Shown here: piece by piece, positions 1 through 10,238 of the stretch | Numbering within the stretch: position 1 is the stretch's first letter | How the letters are laid out: every line of letters starts with the position of its first letter | Assembly (NCBI GenBank): GCA_013400975.1 | Contig: WBMZ01003467.1 | Span: 186,001 to 250,000, forward strand | DNA from: Atrichornis clamosus | Taxonomy: Eukaryota; Chordata; Aves; Passeriformes; Menuridae | DNA length: 64,000 nt | Direction: 5' to 3' | The notes under the pieces: generated by a model | The model's input: only the letters and a program-made list of their open reading frames with translations | Database searches by the model: none | What the model was told of the DNA's origin: nothing | Position numbers and translations under genes: made by a program

Positions 1-316
1 CTCCTCCCCTCTGAGAGGAGCGCGGCGTTAATGGCGGGGGCTTTCCCAGGAAAGGTTGTTTTTGCAGCCCCCCTCAGCCACCGCCGCCCTGCCCTCAGGG
101 TCGCCTCTGAGGAGACGGCCGCCAAAGCGGGAATAGGCCCCCGATGGCTTCTGCGGTACCGTTACACTTCAGAAATTCCCCTTCCCAACGGGAATATCGG
201 CTAGACGTGCCGGGAGAGTCGGCCGTGGGGCACCGGCTCTGGGGAGAAAGTGAAGGCGGGGGGATTGAGGTGGGGGAGACGGGGCCCGCTGGCACTTCTC
301 TCGTGCCCGTCCACCC
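1..316. promoter_or_regulatory. CpG island, probable promoter of the adjacent + strand gene
   Basis: About 25 CpG dinucleotides occur in roughly 316 bases, with strings such as GCGCGGCG and CCGCCGCC, while the following kilobases have almost none. In vertebrate genomes this pattern marks an unmethylated promoter and first exon. The island touches the left edge, so its full extent is unknown. No TATA box is evident. An ATG at position 31 opens a frame of about 55 codons with no recognisable product. The + strand exons that begin at 1712 make a + strand promoter the natural reading, with a non-coding first exon here, but the first donor site could not be fixed. A divergent transcript leaving the window to the left is equally possible. 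Confidence 0.75.
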
Positions 317-330
317 CATAAAATTGTGAC

Positions 331-1710
331 TTGCATTATTATTAATTATTATTATTATTGTTATATGTTGTTACTGCCCTACATTTTTTGTACATACAAG
401 CCCAATTCCCCAGCACCTTGAGCTCTGTAGCCCACTCCTCCCTTTCCCCAGATCTGCATAGCCCTGTTCATAATAATATGAGTATGGCTAATATAAATAT
501 TAATCTAATCCTTATTGGAAGGATTTTAGTGCTTGCTGGGTATCACAAATATGTAATTCAGAGGAGAATGACATTAGCTTGAAAGTGTGGAGTGCAAAAT
601 ATGATTTGAATAAAAAGATAGGGTGGTATCTAATATTTCCTTTAGGGAGTACTATACTCTGAGCTGTCACAACCGATTGTGTAAATAGACAAGACTGAGG
701 GATGTGATCCTAATCATATTGATGAAACATTCATCTGAAAGACCGAGCGCAACCAGAAGGGACTCACTAGGAATACAATTAAATCCTAATCTGGGGAGGA
801 GGAATCCTCTGCAGGCTTTCCTCTAACCTGCTGCCCTCTCCCCAGTTTTCATTTCAGAGTCAGATGAAATGCAGGAGAGGAAGGGAAAATACAGGAGAGA
901 TGGAGTGCTGTGTGGTTTGCCTGCCTGAAGGACTACATTAACACAGGGAATGCTGTGTGGGAAGGAGGTAAATCTTCTGTTCTTATCCTGATGATAAAAA
1001 ATAAAGGCCTAACTTTAGTCACGGGGTAACTACCTGCCTGCAGAGGGTTTCCACCTGTGAGTAGCGTTAATCAGGTGCAGGAAGTGTTTGTTTCTGGAGG
1101 AAGAGTCCCCTCCCACCCAGGCTTTGACTGTCAGCTCAGTCCCAGGTTTCTGAACAAAGTTTATTCTTCTGTCTGTTGTGTGCTATTTAGTTTCCATCTG
1201 TAGTGGGAAATTGATTTCTTACTGATACTGTTTCTTAGCAAAGGGGTTAATTTCCAACCTGTTTTGACTGGTGTCCCTTAAAAGGTGATCTGAGTAGATG
1301 GATGGAACAGGTCTTCAGATGTGGTTCCTGTAACAGCACTAATCCCAGGTCTGACTGCTTTTCATCCGTCTTACTTTTGGGGAAGGCATCGAACAGGTAC
1401 ATTTTCCCAGTGCATACCACATTTTGGCTTATACCACTAAAATTAACTTGAGCCATGAATACCTGAATTCACAAAATGTTGTTTAAAGCTTGAAAAGCAG
1501 CCTGTGTTCTTCATCCTCTCCCTGTTTAAAGTCAGACTTCCTTAGAGTGTCTAAGACACAACTCTAATCAGGTGTTTTTAGAGCTTTTTCAAAGACACTT
1601 GTCTTTTGTCATCAAGGTCATGCAGAAATCAAAGCGATTTCCTTCTTCCCAGATTGTTCTCCGTGGAAAGAAAGGCCCCAAAGAAAAAGTTCAGTTCTCT
1701 TTCTGTGCAG
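331..1710. other. Presumed first intron, no other feature seen
   Basis: AT-rich sequence with a short ATT-repeat tract near 337-360. It ends in a pyrimidine-rich stretch and CAG at 1708-1710, which is the acceptor of the first coding exon. A GTGAGT donor-like site near 1055 could end an alternative untranslated exon, but nothing else supports it. No repeat family was recognised. Confidence 0.4.
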
Positions 1711-1711
1711 C

Positions 1712-1783
1712 ATGATGTCTGTAGATGAGGGAAGGATATATGGAGTGAGACATCCATTAACAAATCTGTATCAGCAGCTCCAT
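1712..1783 (+). CDS. Coding exon 1 of the unrecognised gene
   Basis: 24 codons starting with tandem ATGs at 1712 and 1715. The acceptor is TTCTCTTTCTGTGCAG, ending at 1710. The donor is CAT|GTAAGT, a near-perfect U1 match. The peptide begins MMSVDEGRIYGV and ends YQQLH. The splice acceptor lies one base before the ATG, so the 5' leader must come from an upstream exon, probably within the CpG island. Confidence 0.6.
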
Positions 1784-4418
1784 GTAAGTCCGTGTTCTCT
1801 TTTGCTGAAGTATGAGCTCTGCAGTTTTACCAGTTTGTAGAAGGACTCTTGTGGTTGAAGTAGGCACTACTAAAGTGTGTGTAACATAAAGTAGTGTCAA
1901 TTTAGCAGGTTTGAGAATGAAACTTCCTGTTAGGGTTCATCTGTAGTGTGATTGTGTATTGCAGGATAGCGATAGTAGGATAGCAGGAGGTCAAAGGGGC
2001 CTGTTCTGTTATTATCCCTGGTTTTCTCAGAGCAGGGTTAGGTTTTGTAGTGTGGCTAGGGCACTAATTGTTAAACTTCATGGACTAGTTATAATTCCAT
2101 TTTTCCATAAAGCAATTCTTTTACATAGTTGCAATCTTCCTTTGAGGAAGAAAACAATGGTTTTTTTGGAAACTGACTGGTTTGTAATGTATTGGGACAT
2201 GTTTGTTTTTAGTGATAAATTCTCAATAACAGAAATGTTATTGCTTTCCTCTCTTCCTGTGCTGAGTAAGAATATTACAACATGATATTCATGCCCTAAC
2301 GAAGTTATAATTTGAGCAAGGAGAGCTCTTAAACTGGCACTGCAGAGGACATGTCAATGCAAAGGGGACTTTCCTGGAGCTCTTCATGATAGCATGTAAA
2401 TTTTATCCTATCTCTTACTCTAGATGGGACAGACAAAGCCTCACCTGTGTAGCCTGGTGTCCACTGATACCTTAGCTAGCTTATTTTACAGTAACTTTGT
2501 GTTTTATGTTGCAAGATTATAGTTAATCACCGGAGTCTGTTACTTTTCTCAGGGAAGGCAGGATTCAGCTCTTCTGCCTTTGCGTTGCAGTTCCCTTGCA
2601 GGATCATTTGAGAGGAACTATCAGGTAAATTTCTTGTTTTGAGGGAAAATGCCTTTAATCCAGAAGAAAAATCTGTGATATTTGAGTGGTATTGGTTTTA
2701 CTCACAGGAAGAATAAAGTTCCTAAAGTTTGTACCAGTAATGATCCTGAATAGCAGATAAATCTGCATTGTAAAGCCCTGTTTCAGATATGTGCGATATA
2801 TTTCTCTTCTTGATTTGCTTAAATTATATGTACATAACAAAACTCTGGAAATGCCTGCTGTCAGGATAGGTTAGTGAAGAATCAGGTTACTTTTCAGTCA
2901 CATCAATTATCTTCTTCATCTCATGGGGCAGCAGCAGAAATGCTCATGCTGGCACTGAGCAGAAAGAAGAAATGGAGCAGAATGTAAGAATTATAAGCTT
3001 CCATATTCCTGCCAGGGGTGCTGGTGACTACTTCCATCAGTTTAAGAAGCAGTACTTGTGATTTCTTTTTTTTCTTCCTTCCATACCAGCCCCCCCAACG
3101 CAATAACAGCACATGACAGCGAATGTCTGGATGGTGACCTGACCACTTTAGGTACTGATCTCCAAAAGCATTTAAGTTGGTTGGTATTAACACCCTTGTC
3201 TGGAAAGTGGTGGGAGGACTTTTGGATAGAGTGGAGATGCCACAGTGGTACAATCATAGCATTTAGGTAGCTGTCTGCATATGGTGAAATGCAGGTTTAC
3301 AGCACCTCTCATACCCCCAAAACAACTGACCATGGGCATGCATTTGTTCCACAGTTTACTTCATAGTCCCTTGCCTATGCTTAGGTCTTTCTAGCACTTT
3401 CCTTATTCCAATCATGGGAAGAGAAAACCATTCCCATAGGTATCAGAAAACACGAGCTCCCTGTTTTTGCTGTAGCACAAAGGCTTAATTATTGCACAGT
3501 ATAATGGAACGTGTGTAATAGCCTGAATGTGGTTTCTGCTCCCAAAAGCTGCGATTACGGTGTGGATTCAGTTCTTGTTTCAGACGTTCTCATTGACTGA
3601 GAGACCTTAGAGGAGGTGCCATTCATGGAAATGCCCTGAAAGTTGAGGAGTTCTGGGGCAGTGTCTCTTGGATCTTCCTTCAGGAGGGATGTTCTGTGGT
3701 AGGCTGCATTTTGTTTCACATTTGGCTTGGAACAAGGGGTGTGTTTGGCTCTAGCACACTACACAAGAAATGAACAAGCAAAAAGTAGTGGAGTATTTTC
3801 ACCGGAGACTTAAAAAAACAAATCCCACAACCATTGATGGGATTGTTTTGAACTGTGGGATGATGACTGACTTCTGCTAGAAGGATTGTGGGATCCTTGG
3901 ATTGTGGGTGTTTTTGGTAAGTGGTAAGTGGTTAAGGTGTCTCCCTCTGCTCTGACATGTACTTAGTCTGTGCAGGGAAGCATGAAGAATACAAAATAAG
4001 ACACATTGCCCTTTTGGTATTTTCTCAACCCTACCCTGAGACTGGACGTTAAAAAAAACGAAAAAAGAAAGGATCCATTTTCTTGTTGGTGAGACGTTCT
4101 CCAAACCAGGAGTTGCAAGGAGAGACAAAGCAGCAGCAAACAAGGCTAATTGTGTTCCTCCACCCTATTCACTTTCAACATGCTTGAAGTGTCTCATTCT
4201 CCACACTGATATTTAATATTGTTATGCTGAGAGGTGCTAATGGCCGCCCATAATGTTTAAAGATCACTGAAATACAGAGTGAAAAACACTCTACAGAAAG
4301 ACTTAAAGACTGACCATAACCACACCTAGAAAATATCCTGATGGACATTACACAGATTAACTCTCTCTTTTGTCTTTCAGTGTCCTCTATTATAACAGCT
4401 GCAGGGGTTAATAGCTAG
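1712..4418 (+). CDS. Unrecognised multi-exon gene (four consistent exons plus a possible last exon)
   Basis: Seen: four short open segments, each bounded by AG and GT, join without a stop. They are 1712-1783 (phase 0 out), 2553-2624 (0 to 0), 2898-2983 (0 to 2) and 3090-3151 (2 to 1). Every junction phase matches. The start is an ATG one base after an acceptor, immediately followed by a second ATG, and a CpG island lies 1.4 kb upstream. The predicted product is soluble-looking, with a Ser/His-rich middle, an alanine run followed by Met/Leu residues, a basic patch (SRKKKW) and an acidic tail (DSECLDGDL). It has no signal peptide or membrane segment. If the last exon is 4381-4418 the protein has 109 residues; if that exon is wrong, the gene continues further right. 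I do not recognise the family and assign no function. The splice-phase agreement is the main evidence, and transcript data would settle it. Confidence 0.55.
2553..2624 (+). CDS. Coding exon 2 of the unrecognised gene
   Basis: 72 bases, in phase at both ends. The acceptor is TACTTTTCTCAG and the donor is CAG|GTAAAT. The frame continued from exon 1 reads GRQDSALLPLRC through to SFERNYQ. Exons 1 and 2 have equal length and symmetric phase, so skipping exon 2 would keep the frame. Confidence 0.58.
2898..2983 (+). CDS. Coding exon 3 of the unrecognised gene
   Basis: 86 bases. The acceptor is GGTTACTTTTCAG and the donor AAT|GTAAGA. It enters in phase 0 and leaves in phase 2. The frame reads SHQLSSSSHG, then three alanines, then EMLMLALSRKKKWSR. 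Acceptors further in, at the GCAGCAGCAG run, would put a stop in frame, so the upstream acceptor is preferred. Confidence 0.55.
3090..3151 (+). CDS. Coding exon 4 of the unrecognised gene
   Basis: 62 bases after a strong pyrimidine tract (TTTCTTCCTTCCATACCAG). It enters in phase 2, completing an ATC codon with exon 3, and leaves in phase 1 at TTAG|GTACTG. It reads PPNAITAHDSECLDGDLTTL. The other two frames contain stops or do not match exon 3, which supports this choice. Confidence 0.55.
3152..4380. other. Presumed intron
   Basis: No repeat or second gene was recognised. It ends in CTCTCTCTTTTGTCTTTCAG at 4380, one of the best polypyrimidine acceptors in the window. The doubled GGTAAGTGGTAAGTGG near 3914 resembles donors but has no convincing exon before it. 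Confidence 0.4.
4381..4418 (+). CDS. Possible last exon of the unrecognised gene
   Basis: It follows a very strong acceptor. Entered in phase 1, as exon 4 requires, it reads VSSIITAAGVNS and then a TAG at 4416-4418. An alternative is a 26-base micro-exon ending at 4406 with a weak GTTAAT donor. A different next exon is also possible, for example after the acceptor at 4617 or the one at 11937. No strong AATAAA lies close by; an ATTAAA occurs near 4904. Confidence 0.3.
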
Positions 4419-5639
4419 GCCAAAGTTCTCAAGTATGGTATTTAAAAAATACATACTTATGGTATGTCTTCACTGAAGAGGAAGAGTGAAACTATGGGAC
4501 AGGGACTGAGCTCATTTATGGTTCCACTTACTGCTGAGAAAAGAGATAAGTTCCTATCTTTCTGTAGTCTTTCCTTTTTAGGCTTGGCTTGCAGGTTTAT
4601 TTCTTACCTTTTACCAGCTGTGGGTCTTATCCAATTTCTCTGTGAATTGATTCATTTTACAGACTTGGTGGAAAACTCATCCAGGAGAAAAGGACAGTTG
4701 CGTTCTGTCAGGTTCTGGAGTTGAATCAGCTCAACTAAGACCCAGCAAGTGCAGAGGAGAGGGCAGGATTCTTGGAGAAGGGGATTGCAAGAAGAGAGGG
4801 AATTATTTGGTTTTGGTGTAACCTTATGTCGACTTATTTTGTGATATTGTGAATTGTGAAATTGCAACTTTATCATTTGAAGAGACAAAACTCTCTCCTT
4901 CAGATTAAACAGCATTTCCCCAGTCTGTTGGGATAAATGCTTCATGTCCTTCTCTTCCTTCTGAGTGTCCAGAAATACCAAAATCCCTGAGAAAGAATTG
5001 CAAAGTCACTCACTGTACTATGGCTGTAGGAAATGTGGAGAGATCAGATAGAGAGAGGTGACAGGGAATGCAGTAATGCAAATATTGCCTGAGTGTGTGA
5101 CTTTTCTTGTGCAGGCTAGTGACCTTGCAGTACAGTCACGATCACCCAAACTTAACTGCAGTTAATGACATCCCTCTTGGGATAGGTTTCCTGGGCCTAA
5201 TTTGGGAACAAGAAAATATACATTGAGTTAAGGCTTTTTACCTTGAGAAGTGGAAAATGTTTCCTTTATCTGTGGAAGGAAGCTACAATTGGAGAAAGCT
5301 GATTGAAGAAAGCTGTTAGTAGCAGGTTGTGTTAATTTGAAAAAGTAGAAGTTCATTATTATGGGCTGGCTAATTGAAACATGGTCCACATTTTGCTGCA
5401 TAGGCAACATCATATTTGCTGTTATCTCACAGGACACTTGGAAACTCCAGCCAAGTGTAATTGAGGAGAGAAAGAGAGGAATGCAGAATTGTGTGGTGGC
5501 CATGGTCCAGGCATAGCTAGTTTAAGTGGCTTACACAAATCTTTGTCTAATATCAAAAAGATGATGCATGTATTCAGGATCATGGGGATGTAATCCTTCA
5601 GTCTTTAAAAAAAAAAAGCAGTAATGGTCCTTGGTTCTT
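4419..5639. other. No gene recognised
   Basis: Unstructured A+T-rich sequence with a short poly-A run near 5608. If the gene ends at 4418, the first part would be its 3' untranslated region; otherwise it is intron. No repeat family was identified before the CR1 relic begins near 5640. Confidence 0.35.
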
Positions 5640-6410
5640 GACTTGGTCATGCAAAACTCTTGGTTGGGAAATGACACACAGCTGTCTTCCATGAGACCCT
5701 TACCAAGAATATCCCTGAATTAAGATGAATTCTGCTCTCCTGAGGTGCCAATTTGTAATTATATTATTTGTCTTTCTCACTTCTCAGAGTTTTAATCACA
5801 ATCTTATGGCTGCCCTTTACATCCTGTTGTAAGAGAAGACTCCTCAGTTACCTACACAAAGAAATTACCATCAACATAGACCAGAAATGTGGATTGTCTC
5901 TGCCCAGATACATTACCTTATCTGCAGATATCAGGGTGATTCTCATCCTGAGTACCAGTGGGGACATGAGCTCTGAAATACCAGCTTATGGAGCTTCCTT
6001 CAGCTTTCAAGCAAAGACTTCTTCTACTTCCCCTTCTTGATAAGGAGGTCTGTAGCAGGCACCTAGAACAAAGTCATCAGTGTTGGACTGCTCTCTGATC
6101 CTTACCCATAAGTTCTGGACTGCCTTCTCACTTGTTCAAAACAAAGCAGGGTGTCTAGGAGCCAGCCCTTTGCATGGATTGAAAGTCATCCATATTCTTT
6201 ACCTTCCCAGACTGTTTTTTCTCAAGAGCCTGTATTCATCCATTGCAACAATCCAGTCATGTGAGCTATCCCACCGTAATTCTGTAATCCCTGTGAGATG
6301 CCACCAAACTATCTCCTTTTTACATTTGTTTTCAGACTGCAGGTACTTTCTTTAGATTTCTCTGAGATTTTTTCCACAATCTCTGGGATTTCGGATCCTA
6401 AGGGATGAGT
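5640..6410 (-). mobile_element. Decayed CR1-type LINE fragment, ORF2 endonuclease region
   Basis: Seen on the - strand, in endonuclease order: 6290-6203 reads WDSSHDWIVAMDEYRLLRKN; 6069-6011 reads ACYRPPYQEGEVEEVFA and then a stop; a frameshift later, 5941-5924 reads NHPDIC. Known: these correspond to conserved blocks of the apurinic-like endonuclease of CR1 ORF2, including the G-D-F-N-H-P-D motif. The intact enzyme nicks target DNA for reverse transcription. Several stops and shifts show that this copy is dead and old. The borders are approximate, and similarity may extend to about 6490. It is a separate insertion from the + strand CR1 tail at 6890. Confidence 0.75.
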
Positions 6411-6889
6411 TCTGCTGTTGGAACTGCCTTTTCTCACTCCTTCTGTTCCTTCCTGAGTGCCCAGCCCTCTCAGCAGTGCCTTGTTCTTGTCTCTTTCATC
6501 AAGTAAATGGGAGTACTAAATGCATTTTATTTTCTCATTGCACTGGTTTGGTTGTAGTGTAGGAGCTGGATGCTCCAGCAGCCCTTGCGTTACCCTTCTG
6601 AGCCTTCAGGGGTGCCTGCCAGAGGGGCTGAGCCTCGGCACTGCACCACCAGGAGTTCCCATGCTGAGAAGCTTGCTTTCTGGAGGCAGTGGTAGATGGG
6701 AAAAGTCCTCACAGTGCTTGGCAGTAGGGTTTTGCATGGATGTCCTCTAGCTCAAGGTGCTAGGCTGCTTTTGCAGTGATGGCTGACTGGTGTGGGGACC
6801 CAGTTTTGTCCGGGACTGATCACCGCCGAGGGAGATCGATTGCCCAGTCAGGGTGAAGATGTGATAACCATCAAACAAAGCATGCTGAA

Positions 6890-7349
6890 GGAATGGAGCT
6901 GGAGCATGTCCAAAGAAGGGCAACAAAGCTGGAGAAGGGTCTGGAGCACAAGTCTTATGAGTAGCAGCTGAAGGAGGTGGGGCTGTTTAGCCTCGAGAAA
7001 AGGAGGCTCAGGGGTGACCTTATAGCTGTCCTCAATTACCTGAAAGGAGATTATAGCCAGGCGGGCGTCAGTATCTTCTCCCACATAACAGGCAACAGGA
7101 CAAGAGGAAACTGCTTCAAGTTGCACCAGAGGGAGTTTAGATCGGATATTACAAAAAACTTTACTGAGTGATCAAGCATTGGAACAGGCTGCCCAGGGAA
7201 AATGGTGGAATCACTGTCCCTGGAGATACTAAAAAAATGTGTACACATGGCACTTGAGGAATATTGTTTAGTGGTGGACTTGACAGTGCTGGGATAATGG
7301 TCATACTTTATGATCTTAGAGGTTTTTTCCAATCAACCTTAACGATTCT
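6890..7349 (+). mobile_element. CR1 LINE, 5'-truncated 3' end
   Basis: Contains the typical avian CR1 3' sequence. It starts near GGAGCATGTCCAAAGAAGGG, continues through the reverse transcriptase C-terminal frame ([20 protein letters not shown] at 6980-7039), then ACAGGCTGCCCAGGG, and ends at GATCTTAGAGG...AACGATTCT. CR1 elements are usually 5' truncated and end in short ATTCT-type repeats rather than poly-A. Point changes and small indels show that it is inactive. Confidence 0.92.
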
Positions 7350-10000
7350 AGTGTACCTTTCAAGACTTAGCTGAAGAGCTTTGATCAAGCAAAATTATTT
7401 GATGGGAACTTAGTGATTTATGTCATGTGCTTCTGTCAGCTTTTAAAATCTGATGTTAAGTGCCCTAAAACCAGACTTACCATTTTATGGAACTATGGTT
7501 GTAAACACTGTATTTCCATTTTAAAAGAGAAGTGTCGGTAATTGCCAGGAAGTCATGCTTAATCCTCAGTCATAGAATTATCAGTGTCATCATGTGTGTT
7601 TGACACAGTATGAATTTTGAATGCTACTATTATTATTAATAAGCAAAATGAACCTTCAGTTTCTATTTTGCAACTGCATGGAAAACTCATAGACTGCCAT
7701 AAGGTTTATAAATAATTACAGCCTCACCATCAGCTGTGTTCCAATATAGTATCAGAAAATTAGTATCAAGAAAATCTTTCATTCAACCAACGCTTTAAAT
7801 TGCTGAAAAAGTCAAAGTTTTATTAAAAGATACCAGTCTATCAGGTAAATAAGTGTATTTATTGTATTACCTGTACCAAAAACACCACTGAAGTTTCTAC
7901 GCAGTAGCCTCCTGCAGCAGTTACTCCAAAATCACATGTAATATAATGAATAAGGCAGGAGTTCTGCTTTCTTTAAAACTGAAACATTCTGGTATCGTGC
8001 TGGAGTACAATAACCTTTTTAATGGGATTAGACAGGCTGAATTTAAGAGAAAGGTTTTCACTCAGTATTTTTTCCAAAAGGGTCTGAAATGCTTCAGTTC
8101 AAATAACCTTTAATGTTTTGTACCGCTGTGGATTTTTTGTGGTAGAGTCTCGTTTTATGACTTCAGCCTACAACTGTAAAAGCATATTTAGCTTGCTGCC
8201 CTCTGACAGCACTCAGTACCAAAGAGTATCTTGGGTTCACTGCTGTTCATTAAGAGGAGCATTATATGAGAGCAAAATTTTCACTGAAATGGATCAGTAG
8301 AAGCTGGCTCAGTGGTTCCTGTGTCTGCTTTTGCTGAACTTTCTTTGTAATATTCTGACACTTTTGACCATCTCTATTCCAAATGAGCAATGCCCTGTTT
8401 GTTTCTTGCACAGTCCTGAAAGTCTGTTGTGTTCTTCTGTGGATCAGGCAAAATCATTGAGCTGCTGAACTCTGAAGGTGGTTCATGCTTTCTTGGAGTT
8501 GTTTCTGACTAAGTCAGGTATCTTCTCAGCCCGAGCTCCTGATGATAATATTGGACTAAAATCCCCAAGGAAGAGTGTGGCTCTGCAGAGGGTATAGGGT
8601 ATTGGGTGTTGAAAAAAAGAGTTGACTGCAGCAAAAATCAAGTGGTCAGCTCTTCACAGGGACAGGCCTTTGAGCTGTAGCTTTTAAATGCCAAGTCAAA
8701 GCTTCTTGCTTATTTCTACAAAATTAAGTCCAGTTCTGTGGCATGAAGCCCAGCACAGAGTCACATCAGGAGGAAGTGAGAAGGAGTTGCATATGGATTT
8801 TCTTTGCTAATGCAGGATCTTAGTCCCTATTCTGTCCCATTTGTGCATGCCTGCTCTGAATCTGACTTTCTTCCAGAGCTTGAGCTGGACACTTCCAGAC
8901 ACATCAGGAGCAGCTTCTTCTGTAGAGTGTTTCTCACTGCTGATGTTCTAACTTGCTTCATGAAAGTTCTACTCGCTAACATGTTGTTACAGATTGTGCA
9001 GCTGTCCCTAAATTGTAAGAACTACCACGTCAGTTAAAATAGGATATCCCTACAAGGAAGACCTCCCCAGTGTGGAGGAAAGATCCAGGTGGCCGTCTTG
9101 AGGGATATGTCCAACTTCTGCAAGCATCATAGTCTCAGTTTCCAGCTTCAGTGCAGCAACTCTTACAGGGTTTACAGATGTGTTTTGTGGGCTTGCAACC
9201 CTCTAACACTTCTGATTGCCAATTTAACACTTGTCACAGCAAATGGGTATGTTTTAACAAAAACCACGTTTTAATGGTTATGGACCCTCTAGTATGCTCC
9301 TAAACATGGAAAGAGTATGTATGAACATAGTGATCTACCATGCAATCTTTCAGATGCAGCTTGGAAAAGGCAAAGGAGTGTGGTTAGGAGGAAGATAAAG
9401 ATACTCTGGAGATAAAAGTATGGAAACTTTTCCTGTAGAAGTAGGTTGCTGCCAGGAATCAGAGACTTTCCAAATCTAGGGTGCCTTCAGACTAGCTGGG
9501 AGAGACACTGTCACAAAGGCCTAGATATGTCAGTCTGCACATTGATAAGTAATACTTACCAGGATAAGAAGTCTCACTGAATGCTATTTATTCATGCATC
9601 ACTATTGAAGTTAATATGAGTAGAACATGCTGAATTTGGCCCTAGGTTAGTAACACAAAATTGTAGCTCTTTAGAATGGATCTGAACAGAGAGGTATGGT
9701 CCAGTGCTGTGCTGGCTCTGAGAGTTGTTGGTTTGAGGGGATTTGGGATTTTTGTTCTGGCAGGTTTTCTTTAGATGTGGGGGATGGTTGGTGGAAGAAC
9801 AACATGGTTGTTTTTCTTACAAATCTAATCAGAAAAGAATTAGCCTAGAAAGGGGGAAAAATAATCTGTTCCTTTAGATGTTATATAAGGTGCTGCCTTA
9901 TTCTTCTAAGAAATAGAGATTTCATGTGTTATATTGCATAGTAGCCCCCCAAAAAAGATGAATATCTTTTGCCTGGGGTGAGCAACTCCTGAGATTTCTG
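7350..10000. other. No gene or clear repeat recognised
   Basis: A+T-rich sequence with scattered short open frames, none with a recognisable motif or a consistent pair of splice sites. A short ATTATTATTAAT run lies near 7628. Nothing in it is supported as a feature. Confidence 0.35.
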
Positions 10001-10238
10001 AAGTCAGGCTAGTACATTAACACCTTAGATTTAGGTAGCGCGCGGCTACAAGCAAATGTCTTTGGATGATAGAAGCAAATCAGACACTTCTTTTGTATGT
10101 CACAAGGGATTATTCTGTTTTAGTGCTATGCCCTTTGGCTTTACAAATGCACCTGTAGTGCTCCTGTGGTTAGTGCAAAGAATCTTGGTAGAATTAATTT
10201 ATTATAGTTGTTTTGTCTTTGTAAATAGCAAATGTTAG
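10001..10238 (+). pseudogene. Ty3/gypsy-like reverse transcriptase fragment, broken
   Basis: Seen: the frame starting at 10001 reads KSG, a stop, then YINTLDLGS up to 10039. After a one-base frame change it continues as GYKQMSLDDRSKSDTSF and then GLFCFSAMPFGFTNAP. Known: LDL.SGY.Q, K.TAF and MPFGL.NAP are consecutive blocks of the Ty3/gypsy reverse transcriptase palm and fingers. At the expected Y-x-D-D catalytic box the sequence reads FVNS, so both catalytic aspartates are gone. No gag, integrase or LTR was seen nearby. I infer an old fragment with no activity. Retroviral and LINE RTs carry different motifs at MPFG, which makes them less likely. The 3' side decays beyond recognition after 10238. 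Confidence 0.78.

Noticed and set aside
4464..4724. 86-codon + strand frame as an alternative next exon of the left-edge gene
   Set aside because: The acceptor at 4617 fits the phase, but the segment runs to a stop at 4722-4724 without a usable donor, and its acceptor is weaker than the one at 4380.
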